Shown here one piece after another: positions 1-12,300 of a DNA stretch of 64,000 nucleotides (positions are counted from its first letter, which is position 1; each line of letters begins with the position of its first letter). The translations under genes were made by a program, and so were the position numbers. This DNA comes from Moringa oleifera. Its lineage: Eukaryota; Streptophyta; Magnoliopsida; Brassicales; Moringaceae. Under the pieces are notes generated by a model. That model worked only from the letters and a program-made list of their open reading frames with translations. It did no database searches and had not been told where the DNA came from. Location: assembly GCA_021397835.1 (NCBI GenBank), contig JAJFZO010000234.1:2862634-2926633 (forward strand), given 5' to 3'.

Positions 1-1118
1 ATCGGGAATAACTTTTCAATCGTATTTGTAAATAGACTTAAAGTCACAAGCAATAATATCTTGATATTGGATTAATATAGTATGAGAACTGAGTCAATCA
101 TATTAAAATCGATTTAGTTAAATCTAATATGAGAATTGAGTCAATCACGTTATTAACAAATTAAATTTGATATGAGTTCAAAATCAACCACTTTGTTGTT
201 AAATTAATTTAATATGAAAACTAAGTCAATTACATTAGTATCAAATCAAATTCAATGTGAGAACAAAACTATAGTTAAATTGATCTAACGTGAGAATAAA
301 ATCAATTACATTAAGATCAAATTAAATTTTGTGAGAACAAAGGTAATCACATCTAGTAGTGAGATTAATCTAATGTGAAAATTAAGTCAATCACATTAAG
401 ATCAAATTAAATTCAATGTGAGAATAAAATCAATCATATCTAATAGTTAGATTGATTTAATATGAGAACCAAATCAACTATATTAAGATCAAATTAAATT
501 CAATGTGAGAATAAAGTCAATCATATCTAATAGTGAGATTAATCTAATATAAGAACTGAGTCAATTACGTTAAGATCAAAATAAATTCGATGTGAAATCA
601 AAATCAATCATATCTATAATTAGATTATTCTAATATAAGAAATAAGTCAATCACATTAAAATCAAAATAAACTGAATGGGAGATCAAAGTCAATCATATC
701 TAATATGAGATGGAAGTGAAATTTAAGGTGAAATCAAAGTCAATCACTACTGAAATTTTGAAGTTTATACCCCAATGTGAGAATAAAAGCAATCACATCA
801 AGAATTTTATTATATATACAACTCGATGTGAGACCGAAGTTCATAACATCAAATTATAATACGTATAACTCGATATGAGATCAAAGTCCATCACATCAAA
901 AATTATACCTGTAATCTAATATGAGATCAAAGTCCACTACATCGAGAATTAGACATACAAACTCAATGCGAGATCGAAATCCACTACATCAAAAATTATA
1001 CCTATAACATAATGTTAGATCAAAATCAGTCATATTAGAAAGAAATAGAAGTAGATGTGATATTAAGATCAATCATATCAGGTATTTGGTTTGATTTAAT
1101 GAAAGATTGGGTTCGACA
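1..1118. repeat. Decayed tandem array, period about 87 bp made of two related 43-44-bp halves
   Basis: The stretch repeats phrases such as 'caatgtgagaataaa(g/a)tcaatcatatct' and 'taatatgagaactgagtcaat'. The landmark caatgtg (or cgatgtg) occurs at 414, 501 and 588, exactly 87 bp apart, and each unit splits into two similar halves. The copies become more diverged and irregular after about 680 but the theme 'gatgtgag-tc-aagtc-atcacatca' continues to about 1080. No gene is seen. At 1105-1118 the minus strand reads TGTCGAACCCAATC, which looks like the first bases of a plant LTR, so the array may be the repetitive part of an LTR read on the minus strand. That last step is inference. Confidence 0.75.
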
Positions 1119-3130
1119 TGTTTAAAATTATAATCGCTAAAATTTTGTACCGATTTATCATCACGTTTATTTATGTGCCTACTATGCTTATCACGCATCT
1201 TGGTGCATTGAGTATCATTATGAGATAATACCCACGATTGATTATTGTTAGTAGTTTGAAACTACTTTAATTAATAATTTTTGATGAATCATGAACTTTG
1301 CATGAAAATAAGTAGCATTGTTTTAGCACATTTATTATCGAATAAGAAACTAAAACAAATAAGAATGTTAGGATGTCTTCATCACACTGTGGATTTCATA
1401 GTAATTGTGCTTTTTGCACCTGAAAAGCGATTTATAAACTCAATTAAAGAGATTAGGGAATTAACTATACAATAAGTTTGTTAGTGTTTTTCGAAATACT
1501 AAATGTTTATTCCTTTTTCGTTTGTAGTTCTCGTCTCGATTGTTTTGATGTCTGCCTATGGCAGCATTTCTTTTGTATATAAGTTTGGAGGTAACTATAG
1601 CACTGATGCTAATCTTCTACTCTAATTTTTTATTGTAGAGGCATTCAACAGAGTGATGAATCTCTTATGTGTAAATCTTTAATTTAAAGTTAAGTATTAT
1701 TTATTTATGTAAAATACTAGTATTTGATGCATGATTCTTAAATATATTTTTTATTTTTAAGTTAAACATTGTGAATTAACCATCATTTATTAAAATTAAA
1801 AAATAATATCATATAAAATTAATGTATTAGCTTTTATCTCTTTAAATTTAGAAACATAAGTAGCTTACTAATTTGAGTTTTATTTACATTAAATAAATGT
1901 TTAATATTTAAATATATTTTATTATATAAAAAGATATAATATAAATAATATTTTAGTTACTAATAAGTAAATTTATTCTGATCACATGTTATTGTTGTGA
2001 ATAATATTTTATTTTTATAGGTTACAAATTTTTAATTTTTGTGTTTTAATTTATCATTTAATTAAAAATAAAATAGTGATAATTACAAAATTTTTGACAA
2101 ATTATTTATAATTCTTTTAACAATAATATTAATAGTCATTAAGTAACTATTTTTAATTTTTTTAATAGCAATTGTTAATTACCATAATAGATTCATAATT
2201 TAATCTATACTTGCAATTATTTTGATATTAACAAAAAAACAAATAACAAAATATTTTAGTAAGATTTGTTGCAGATAAAATAAATGTCAAATTGTATTTA
2301 ATGATAATAATTAATTATCTTAATAATGACTACAATATACATAGATAATTAGTGATAATTATTAATTATTATAAATAAAATAAAAATCAAGTTGCATTTA
2401 GTGACAATTGTTAATTATTACTAAATAGATAGTCCTTTAGTTGCAATTATTTTTTATCTTTATCTACAATTGTAATAATTAAGTTATCGATAAAGATCTT
2501 AGAGAGTGAAATTGTAATACAATTTTTATTCTCATTTTTTATCAATTGAAATTTTTTTATTGTTGAATTAAACTATGATTCATCTTAAAATATTAAATTA
2601 AAATTTATTTAAAGTTTATTATTTTTATTTTAAAATATTTAAATATAAAATTATTATAAACTTATTAATTTTAATTATTATTTATCTGATTATTTAAGTA
2701 TCATTGTAATCAATAACTATTAAATTAACATTTTATTAGATATGTCAATCATATGTAAATTTTAAATTATCTCTATAATTTTTTAAGTTATAAGATTTCA
2801 TAAATAAATAATTTAATTAATTTTTAATTTATATTTAAAAATTATAATTTCAAATAATTTATTAATAAATTTATTAATATAATAAAATAATTTTGAATCT
2901 CATTTGAGTTTATAATTAATTTTAAAAAATTGTTTAATTAGAAAATAATATTTAAGAAAAAAATATTATTTATGGATAGAAAGTAAGTCTCAGCGTACTT
3001 ACACGTCAACCAATGCTATGTGTAGCCGGTGACTCCCGTCCCCTCTTTTGCAGGTCGAGTGCGCGACTGTAGTTGGCCAAAGGAAGACAGACGGACAGAG
3101 AGAGAAAGCGCGCCCGCGTCTCAAGGATCC
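1119..3130. other. AT-rich intergenic DNA upstream of the SPPL gene
   Basis: No coding sequence is supported here. Most of it is very AT-rich, and 2030-2520 contains repeated 'gataattattaattat' and 'gttgcaattattttt' motifs that resemble the repeat at 60.1-60.7 kb. The last 150 bases lead into the promoter of the SPPL gene: a CCAAT motif lies at 3010-3014 and GC content rises sharply. Confidence 0.5.
2030..2520. repeat. AT-rich dispersed repeat related to 60.1-60.7 kb
   Basis: Contains several variants of 'agtgataattattaattatta' and 'tagttgcaattatttt', the same phrases that make up the sequence just inside the CACTA-type terminus at 60145. It is probably a fragment of the subterminal region of the same transposon family. 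No terminal repeat was found here, so the boundaries are approximate. Confidence 0.45.
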
Positions 3131-3132
3131 GA

Positions 3133-3138
3133 TATATA
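3133..3138 (+). promoter_or_regulatory. Putative TATA box of the SPPL gene
   Basis: TATATA lies about 110 bp upstream of the start codon, in a GC- and CT-rich leader, with CCAAT at 3010-3014. A start site near 3165 would leave a short CT-rich 5' leader. The position is plausible, but no transcript evidence is available. Confidence 0.4.
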
Positions 3139-3245
3139 CTCATTTTTTCAGTTTTGCAAGGAGGAGAGAGAAAGGAGAAACCAAGGCCCTCTCTCTTTCC
3201 CTTTTACCGATTTCTCCTTTCCCTTCTCGAGCTTTGTCGGTGGCT

Positions 3246-3392
3246 ATGTCGTTTCCTTTACGGAGCCACAGCGTTTTCGCGGCTTTCACTGTCCTCTTTC
3301 TGATTGGTTTGTCATTTGCGGGCGCCGACGATGTGTCACGAGACGGAATTTCCGGCACGAAGAATCCTTCCTGCAGCAATCCGTTTCGTTTG
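3246..3392 (+). CDS. SPPL3: SPPL exon 1 (signal peptide)
   Basis: Codes residues 1-49: a hydrophobic signal peptide (about residues 10-25) followed by an acidic stretch and a Cys at 43. The exon ends on a whole codon before the donor at 3393 (gtaatt). Intron 1 is 3.7 kb. Confidence 0.9.
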
Positions 3393-6300
3393 GTAATTTT
3401 ATCAGTAACGAATTTCTGGCATTTCCCAATTTGGCATCTGTCATTTTCGAATCATTGATTTAGATTTTATTTTTATTCGTCCAATGTTATCAATTTTATT
3501 TTATGTTCTATTTTTATTTTTATTAATACTCTGTCAATTACTTGGTGGGTTAATTTGATTTACGTCTTTTTTTTGTTTTTTTGAAATTCATATTTAACTT
3601 TAAGAACACAGGTGGTTTGTTGGTTTCTTTTGGTAAAATATGGATCTGAATTGAGCTTCTGTTTATTTAAGGTATATAAGGTACAATGTGGAATTTGAAC
3701 TGTGTTTTCCTAGTTGATTTTGTGCATAGAAGTGAAGATATGTTGGTGACACGGGGGATGAACAAGCAATTTCTTTATCCTTGTTTGGATAGTGGGCTGG
3801 GAAGTGCTTCATATCATTAGCAGTCAGGCTTCTCTTCACAGGGAGGATAGTGTGAGAGCCTTCGAGGATTAGGGTAGTGGTTATGGACAGTTACTAGGTA
3901 GTTTTAGTCAGTTTTTTTTTTTTTTTTTTTCTATCTAGTCTCATCTATCTATATTTAGTTCATGCCATATGTCTACATCAACTAACTGTCATGCATACAC
4001 CATATGCGGTAGAATTGAACCAAAGAGAAGCAACAGGATTGGAGCCTCTGATATAGATATTAGGGAATTTAAAGAGACAATGGAATAAAACCAATTGGTT
4101 GTGGATGTGCTGAATGCAGAAGTTTTGCATTGCTACACTATAATTTTCTTGTGGAAAGTCATGAGGATGTTGTTCTAGAAAAAATTAGAAGAATATCATT
4201 ATTCATGCCATAGATGAGTATACAGAGGAAGCAAGTGATGCTAGATATAAGAAATTGTTAACTCAAATTGCCTCATCGGAGCTTGAACAAAGTTTAGTTG
4301 TTTGCTTGGTTAAAGAATGTCCTAAAGCATCATGGTTAGATGTCAAGCCTTGACTAGGTATGAATTTGAAGGAAACTAAACATGGAGGTCCTATAATCAA
4401 AAGGGCTACCATTGAGAGTGAGAAAATTGTAGAATGATTCTACTTTTGTCTAGCTTGGTTTTTGATTCTGCTAGATTTTTTTTGTCAATGGCCATGAAGA
4501 TATTGGATCATCCTTTGAGTATTTTTAGGCATTTCGTCATGAAGGAATTTAACATCTTCACACTTTTACGAGTATACATTTAGAAACTAAAAAATTCCTT
4601 CTTTGTTATCTTTTCTTGTTGTCTTTTTTTATTCTTTTTATTTTTGGAATCAAGAAAAATGTAAAAGGTCCAAAACCCATGGTAAGTAAGAAACAAAGGA
4701 GAGTAAGGGATATGTGTATGAGAGAGAGAGTTGTGGGTTGTGACCACCTTGTGTGTGGAGCTCTAGTCATGCCACAATTGAGTTTGGATTTCTGATCAGG
4801 CTGTGACTACGTGGTTGGGGGTACAGCCTAGCCATCATTTTCAAGCTAGGGCCATCATGCAATGTGGTTTGTGGAATTTCACCATTTTAGATTTAAGGCA
4901 GGGACCTGACATGGGCTGTGGCCATGCTGATCCCGTCAGGTACCTTATGTAATGTAAGCTATGGCCATGTAGCAATCATGTCATCTCATAAAAAATTTGT
5001 TGCGATCAGGTCATGATATGATGCCGCATGGACTCCAACCACCACATAAATTGATTATGTGTTTGTGAGAAGGAGGTAGAGAGACATAGAGAACATAAGG
5101 AATTTCAAATTCCACTTGTTGAGACCAAATATGAATGAAGCACTAGTTAAAATTGTGTAGCACTAGTTAAAATTGTGTACAATTCTCAAATAAAAAAATG
5201 TGCTTGCAATTCATAATTTCTCACTTACTGGTCGTAAACAAGAACTTTATGGCAAGAAATTTTGAAATTAACTCTGAAAATGAAATCTCCATTGGTAATC
5301 CTTGATTGAACCCATTCTTAGGTTGTCTTTAATAGCAAATTTTAAAATTTTGACTAAAATTAAGGATTTTAGAAGACAGTTTGCAGAGTTTTGAATAGTT
5401 TCTTGTAAGTGAACCACTTTTACAAGAGTATTTTAAAAAGTTACTCTTTGGTAAAGCTCTTTTCAAAGTCTGATAAAAAACAAAACTATTTTCGAAGAAA
5501 ATTTTTTGATTTTTTTTTACAAGGTTTAACAATCATCTATATTTGTTTTTAATTTATTCTAATAAAAAGAAACAAATGCAAGATACAACAATTTGCTGAA
5601 TTTGTTTTAACTGTGGCTCATGTTGAAATAACAATCAACATAGGTCAAAAGACTTTACTTGAAAATTGATTAGTTTTTCTGGGTGCTTCAATGATGATTT
5701 TATTTTATTTTTATTCAAAATTACTAAAGATATTATACCCACAAATAAAGTTTTCTAGTTTTTGCCACTTTTCATTTGATCCATTTGAATTGTTAGGTAA
5801 TAAAAAGATATGCGTACCATGGATTGCTTTAATAGATAAAAAGTAGTTTAAGATATGTGTGAAAAATAGGTAAGGAAAGGAAAAAAGAGCAGAAGACAGT
5901 AAAAAGATTAGAGATATAGCAGTTACTGGTGTTTTCTTGTTTTCTTTTATGTAGAATTTAAAAATTCAGGTTCGAAAGGGATTTTCAAATTTTGGCTCTG
6001 TGTCAGAATTTCAGTGTGCCTCTCATATAACCTGTTAAAATACCTACTAAAATCATCTGCAACGTTCTTACAACTAGATTTTTTCTTTTAAAGGTTAGAT
6101 AGTGTAAATTTGTTCACAAAACACCAAAGGGGTGCTACTCATTTACATGTTTATTTAATTACATGAAGAAAACTCTTTGAAATCTACTAGTTCCCCTTGT
6201 TTACAAAAGAATGACCCCTAACCCATATAAATAGATGCATGTCACCATCTACCATTTAGTTCCAGCATGCTTTTCATACCTTTAAAGGCTCTCTGGTTCC

Positions 6301-9300
6301 TCTCTTTCCATGCAAACTAAAACATAGACTTGAAGATTAAAGACATTGCTTTCTTGTCCCTTTGTACTGTTAACGCATGTCCATGCCCTAATTCCTTGAT
6401 TGATCCTAATGTTACCCAACAAATGCATTTCCTAGTCTCAGGTTCAAATTAAATTTCCTAGCCCTAATATGTTCTTAGGGATTTGGCTGTTAGAAGTCTA
6501 TGCTCTTCCTCAAAGTGTGCTATTGTCTCTTGACTTTTCATTCTGCAGTTGAAAAATTGAGGGGGGCGGGGGATGGTTAATGTAACATGAAGATGACTCA
6601 CTACAGTTAGGTGCTGCATCAATTCTTCTAATTTAGTTTGTTTTATTGGGAAATAAACATGTATAAGTGTAGTTAAAGTATCAGATTATGCTTCTGGTTG
6701 ATATTTGGAAACAAATCGTTACTGGTAGAGTAATATTCTTCTTGCTTTCATGCTTTACTCTTGAATTTTTTTTTTCTCTCTTTTGGTGTATTTAGAATAT
6801 ACAAGTTGGTTGTGGCTAGAAAATGCTTCACTTAAATGAATTAATACAAAACATGAGACTGCAAGAATCAAGAAGAGATTTAAGGAAAAATCGTTCAGAT
6901 TATACCATATAGAAAGTGTTGATGCTCTGCAAATGTTTTGAAGAAAGATGACAGTTGTTTAAGCAGTTTAGCTTCAATGATGTAAATTTCACATAGCTAC
7001 CATATTCTCTGTTCCTGTAGTATGTAACATTTCTGTTTTTATATGTATGTGTATTTGCATTTATTATTTTGGTGTATGTTTGTATTTGCTTTTGAATGTG
7101 ATTTCTAGGTCAAGGTGAAGAATTGGGTTGATGGAGTTGAAGGCGAAACTTTTGCTGGGTTGACTGCTAGTTTTGGGGCATCATTGGCTTCTCATGCTGA
7201 AGAAAACGTTAGACTGCCCGCTGTTTTCACTGATCCATCAAATGGCTGTTCGAGTTCCTTTTCGAAGGTTGTACAATGAGTTTTCTGATTGTAACTTATG
7301 TCATCTATTTATGCATGTAAACATTTGTCAAAGTTTCTTGCAAGTTTATTTCTCGGAAAGTTATATGAATTAACACCTGTAGAAATTGCAGTGCATGCAT
7401 TCTAGGTTTTTAAATGTGTTTATTCTCAGAAGAGAATAGAAAATAAAAAATCTTAAGGTTGTGGTAAGACCTTCTCAAAAGTTCCAAAAATATGGGAGAA
7501 AAAACTTGATGCTCTAGTTGATTGTTTAGAAAACCATAAAAAATGGATCATGTTTTTGTATCATTACGGTGGGTGGTTCTGTTTTCCAGCTATCTGGCTC
7601 TGTTGCCTTGTCTGTTCGTGGTGATTGTGACTTTACGATGAAGGCAGAAGTTGCACAATCAGGAGGAGCTGCTACTTTGATTGTGATAAATGACAAAGAA
7701 GGTTGAGATTTCAAATGTGCCTATGTGTTAGCACTTAAACATTTGATTATCATGTTCAACTGCATTTTCACGTTAGCCTGTGACGTTGTTGGATCATTAG
7801 TACTTCGGATATTGAATCTCTGAATTGTTTTGTTTGTCTTTATCATTCAGAGCTTTATGAGATGGTGTGTTCTGGAAGTGATACTTCTCTAAATATCTCG
7901 ATACCTGTCTTAATGATTCCAAAATCAGGAGGAGATGCTCTTAACAAGTCTATGGTGGACAGAAAGAGAGGTGAGGCGATGAATTCTTGCAAGATATGTA
8001 AACTTGCTTCATCATCATTGATTAATCATATGATATTTGCCTATATTGTTAAGATCCTAAGAGAGTCCGATGATAGGAAGAAATGGCTAGAAGAATGTCT
8101 TCACAAAACCACAAATGGACTAAGTTGTGGACCTGCCGCTGAATCAAAGGCTAAGGATGAAACTTCTAAATTTTTCTTTATTGTAGCAGCTTGTGGAACT
8201 AAACTAATAAAAAAAATATTTTTTTAGGGATATGGAAGAAAGCTAGAGGACCAATGTAAAAAGCCACTCTAAGGGAGTATGTTCTCATCATGTCTTCCTA
8301 GCACGCATAGAGAATCATCATTACCATATCTGACACTTAAGATGGGGAATGAAATCCTAAGGTCTCAGTTTCCACGGAAATTTGTTTGTTTCTACGGTAG
8401 AGTTGAACTCAGTCTCTTGATTAACTTGCTAGATAGCTGGAAAACACAGTCTCGTGAAGTCAGTATAGCAATGCATATTTTTGATTTTGGGTTCTGAATC
8501 AAAAATAGTATTAAAATGCATTTTGGGTTCTGTAAGGAAGCCACATGGTAACTTTGCTAGAGGGGCTTTCCTTGCGTGGGATTTGGTTTTGAGTCTGCTA
8601 TGCTACAGCTTCGTTAGGACCAAACTAATTATTGCCCTCTCATTTCTTTTTTTTTTCTCTCACAAAAATTGGTCTCCCGTAGTAAAACATTGTTTCATTT
8701 TCTTTTTTGATGAACAATAAAATCAGAAGGTGCCAGAGCAGGAGGCCCAACACATGTATACTGGGAATATACAAGGGAAGCAGCAAAAGAAGAAAGCAGT
8801 GCTGAAGAACCTAAAAATTCAGAATAGGTGAAAATTCATGATTTTTGGTAATGAAGTTGGATGCTGAACCTACAAAAACATGGCCCACAGAAGAACTTTC
8901 TTTAGATTTCCAACAAATGTTCCTTGTCCTGGATGCTTCTTCTATTTGTCACTTTCCACAGGCACAAAGGAAAACACCTTGGAACTCTACTCCAAGCTAC
9001 TCATGTCATATGTTTATTAAACCATTGATTCCAGCTCCTTAGCAAATCTTTTTTTGAAATAAAAAAATTCTGTACCACAAGGGTTTTTGAGTGATTATTA
9101 GAGCAGTACAGAGAAGTTTAGGTGTTATTTTGCTTGCTGCATAAACATATATATGTATATTTTATATGCAAGTAAGTTTTATTCACGAAAGGTAACAATT
9201 AGGAGCTAGCCAAGTGCAAGTATAATTAATTACAAGAGAAAGCTTGGGTTAGTGGTGATATGGTGGTACATAAAAATAGGATATCTTGGTTGGTGGATTT

Positions 9301-12300
9301 CAAGAGGTATGCACAAGATTGGGAGGTGACACAGGTTGAGCAGTTTTATGAGCAGATTTATACAGCTAGCGGGATCGGGATAAGAAGTTTTAAACTAGTA
9401 TGGAAAGTAGGGGTGCCGCCTAAAGTGCCCATTCTTTGCTTGGAGGCATTATGGGGAAACCATATTGATAATCTATAGAAGAGAGGAAAGGTTATGGTAA
9501 ATATATGTCATTTATGCAAGGAGCGATTCCTCACATCCTTTTGTGGTGCAATTGGACTAGAAAAATTTGGGAAAACGTCTCGGCTATTTTGTGACATTAG
9601 TGGGTGGTCTCAGGTTCAGAAGATACAGAGTTGGTTGCATGGGCTGCTTTTAGAAGCTTGGAGAAAACTTAGTGCTGTGATACCATGTTAGTCTTTTGGT
9701 TCTTGTGTAGGGAGAGAACTTTGAGGACTTTTGAGGGGAAGGAGGCCTCATTAGTGGTCTATAAAGATACATGGGTTAAGATTTTGAAGTTATGGGTAAA
9801 AGATGAATATTTTGTAAAAGAAGACGATTATATAGATCTTTTAGAAATCCCATCTTCTTAAAATCCAATCGTACACGTATATAAGAGGCACCCCTTCATG
9901 CCATGCATACATGATATAACTGTATACTTTTTCCTGATAAAAAATTACAAGAGAAACTCTATAATCTACAATTTCCAAGTCATTTGAAGCTTCTTAAAAC
10001 AAGATTTAGATGTGTTGCCCTATATTTCAAGCTCCAAAACCAGCTAATGAGAAGTACAGAATTGATTAACTTCTTTAAAGATCGCTTTAATTGCCTGGGC
10101 ATCAAACATGAGTACTCTGGGTGAGCAGAGAACTGATTAAACAGAACAAAATGGTGTAGTTGAACTAGAGGTATTTGGGAGTGGGCACTTTATTTCTAGA
10201 GACAACTAGTTCAGTTATGGAGGAGTAGGAAAGCTTGGAAGGGTATTCATGGTTCTAAAGTAAAGAGGAAAATTGTGTCGTTAATCCCTTTAGCTTTTTT
10301 TTTTTCAATGGCATGGAGGGAGAGGAACAGAAGTGTTTTAGAGGGTAGAACTCTACTTGTGTTAATTAAGGATAGATGGGGCCTGCCATTGAACTTTTCG
10401 GTGACGGGTAAATATGATGTAAATGGGGTAAAACTAGTGGTGTTCTTAGAGCTCTTACTATCTAACTAACTAACCAACTTGTACAAGGCAACAACCACTT
10501 GATGGGGTGCTCAATATATACTAATATGATTCTTTATTTTTGATAGAAAAAGAATTTGATTGCCATTAATTGAAAATTTTAATATATAGAATATGAATTT
10601 AGACTTGCATTTTACTTTATTTTGCGATATTTATAATTTTTAGATTGTCACAAGGGATTCTAGGGTATTTGGTAGTTGAGGAAACTGAGATGGTATTGAT
10701 GTATGGACGAAATTGCAGCCAGCTTAGTGTTGGTGGTAGGAATTTATGAAAGGTCTCTCTCTCTCTAGTTCACTTCCATTTTTGTAAGGGTACAAACATT
10801 GAGCTAATCCTTTTTTTTTTGGTTTTTTTTTTCCGATTTTTTTATCAGAAATTGAGCTAATCTTATTATGTTCTCATAAGCCAAATGTGCAAAATTGGCT
10901 TATCAGATAGAACTTGTGTTTTTGTTGAATGTGTTTTTGTGAGTGAGGCAGAAATGGCTAATTTTATGGTTTACAATGCAGTGGAGCTTTTATTATATGC
11001 GCCAACTCGTCCAGTTGTGGACTTTTCAGTGGTATTTTTATGGACGATGGCTGTTGGAACAGTTGTTACTGCTTCACTTTGGTCAAAGCTTACTGATCCT
11101 GAGCAGACTGATGAACGCTACAATGAATTATCACCAAAGGTTTATTGCATTCGAAGTCTCTTTTTTATTGATGTTTGCAGAGTCCAAGTATCTACCTGTA
11201 CTTTTGAACTTTGTGCTGGAGTCCTCTGGATTGCTTGTCTCATTGGTATATCTTGACATAGAAGTAGGGTATGATCATGGTCCCCTTCGGTTCAGTTTTG
11301 AGTTTAAACCAGCATTGAACTGATATTGTTCAATTTTGGAGAAAGTAAGACACAAATCTAATCGATCAAATAGGGAGAACCAAATGAAACTGAAGTTTAT
11401 TAGGTTCAGTTTTTAATTAGTTTTTTTTCCCCCTTTAAAAAGAAATGACAACAATGTTTAATCATAATTTTTTGTTTGATCAGAAACAAAGTGTTTTGTA
11501 TTTAATATATTAAACATAGTTAGCACCAAGGGTTGCAACCATACACATGTATAGTTAGCTAGTCACTTTCTAATCATTGAAAACAAAAAAGTCAAAATTA
11601 ATATTTTAGTATGGGTTTAACACTGCACAAGAAAATTCAAGCAAAAATTTATTTTTTAAGGTAAATAACATTGAAACAAATAAAAATTGTTAGATCTTAA
11701 GCATGTTTTAAAATAAGCACAAATTGATCATGAATAAATCATTTGGGTTGGGGATTTATTATGAATAAGTTTGAATCAGTTGTGAGGAAGAGACAAAATA
11801 TATTGAAACTAACTTGGAGGGAGAAAAGAAAGCTTTTCTCTTGATTGAATTCTCTAAATGGAATAAATTTACTGTAAGTTAAACTACGTAGAGGTAAGAA
11901 ACAAGTAGGAAAAATTTGGGAAAACTAATTTTTGGGTTGCTTTGCACTTGGACATTATTAAGTGCAGTGGGGAGTATTATTATTTGGTCAATTGACCAGT
12001 AAAATCTATAACTTTCAGCTATTTGGTTTGGTTTAATACATCTAACCCAAACTGGCCCCGTCAATAAAATATGGTTCAAGTAATTTATATCCAAATTTAA
12101 CTGAAAATGAAAAATACCCCAAACCAAAACCGATCTAAACTCAGCGGTTTGATCAATTTACTCTCTTCTAATTATGAGGAGTCCAATCCTTAAGGAATAA
12201 ATTAGTTTAAATATTATAATTCCCATTTTATCTGAATTCATTGTGCTCTTACCAGTGATCTTCGTGCATATATCATCATGCACAATCACCTTCATTGATG

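Noticed and set aside
1..1118. CRISPR-like or centromeric array
   Set aside because: CRISPR arrays do not occur in plant nuclear DNA, and the units are too diverged and lack spacers. A centromeric role cannot be judged from about a dozen decayed units.
3029..3463. Alternative longer frames over SPPL exon 1
   Set aside because: They start at non-ATG codons or are out of frame with the signal peptide. The ATG at 3246 gives the expected SPPL N-terminus and the splice phase needed by exon 2.
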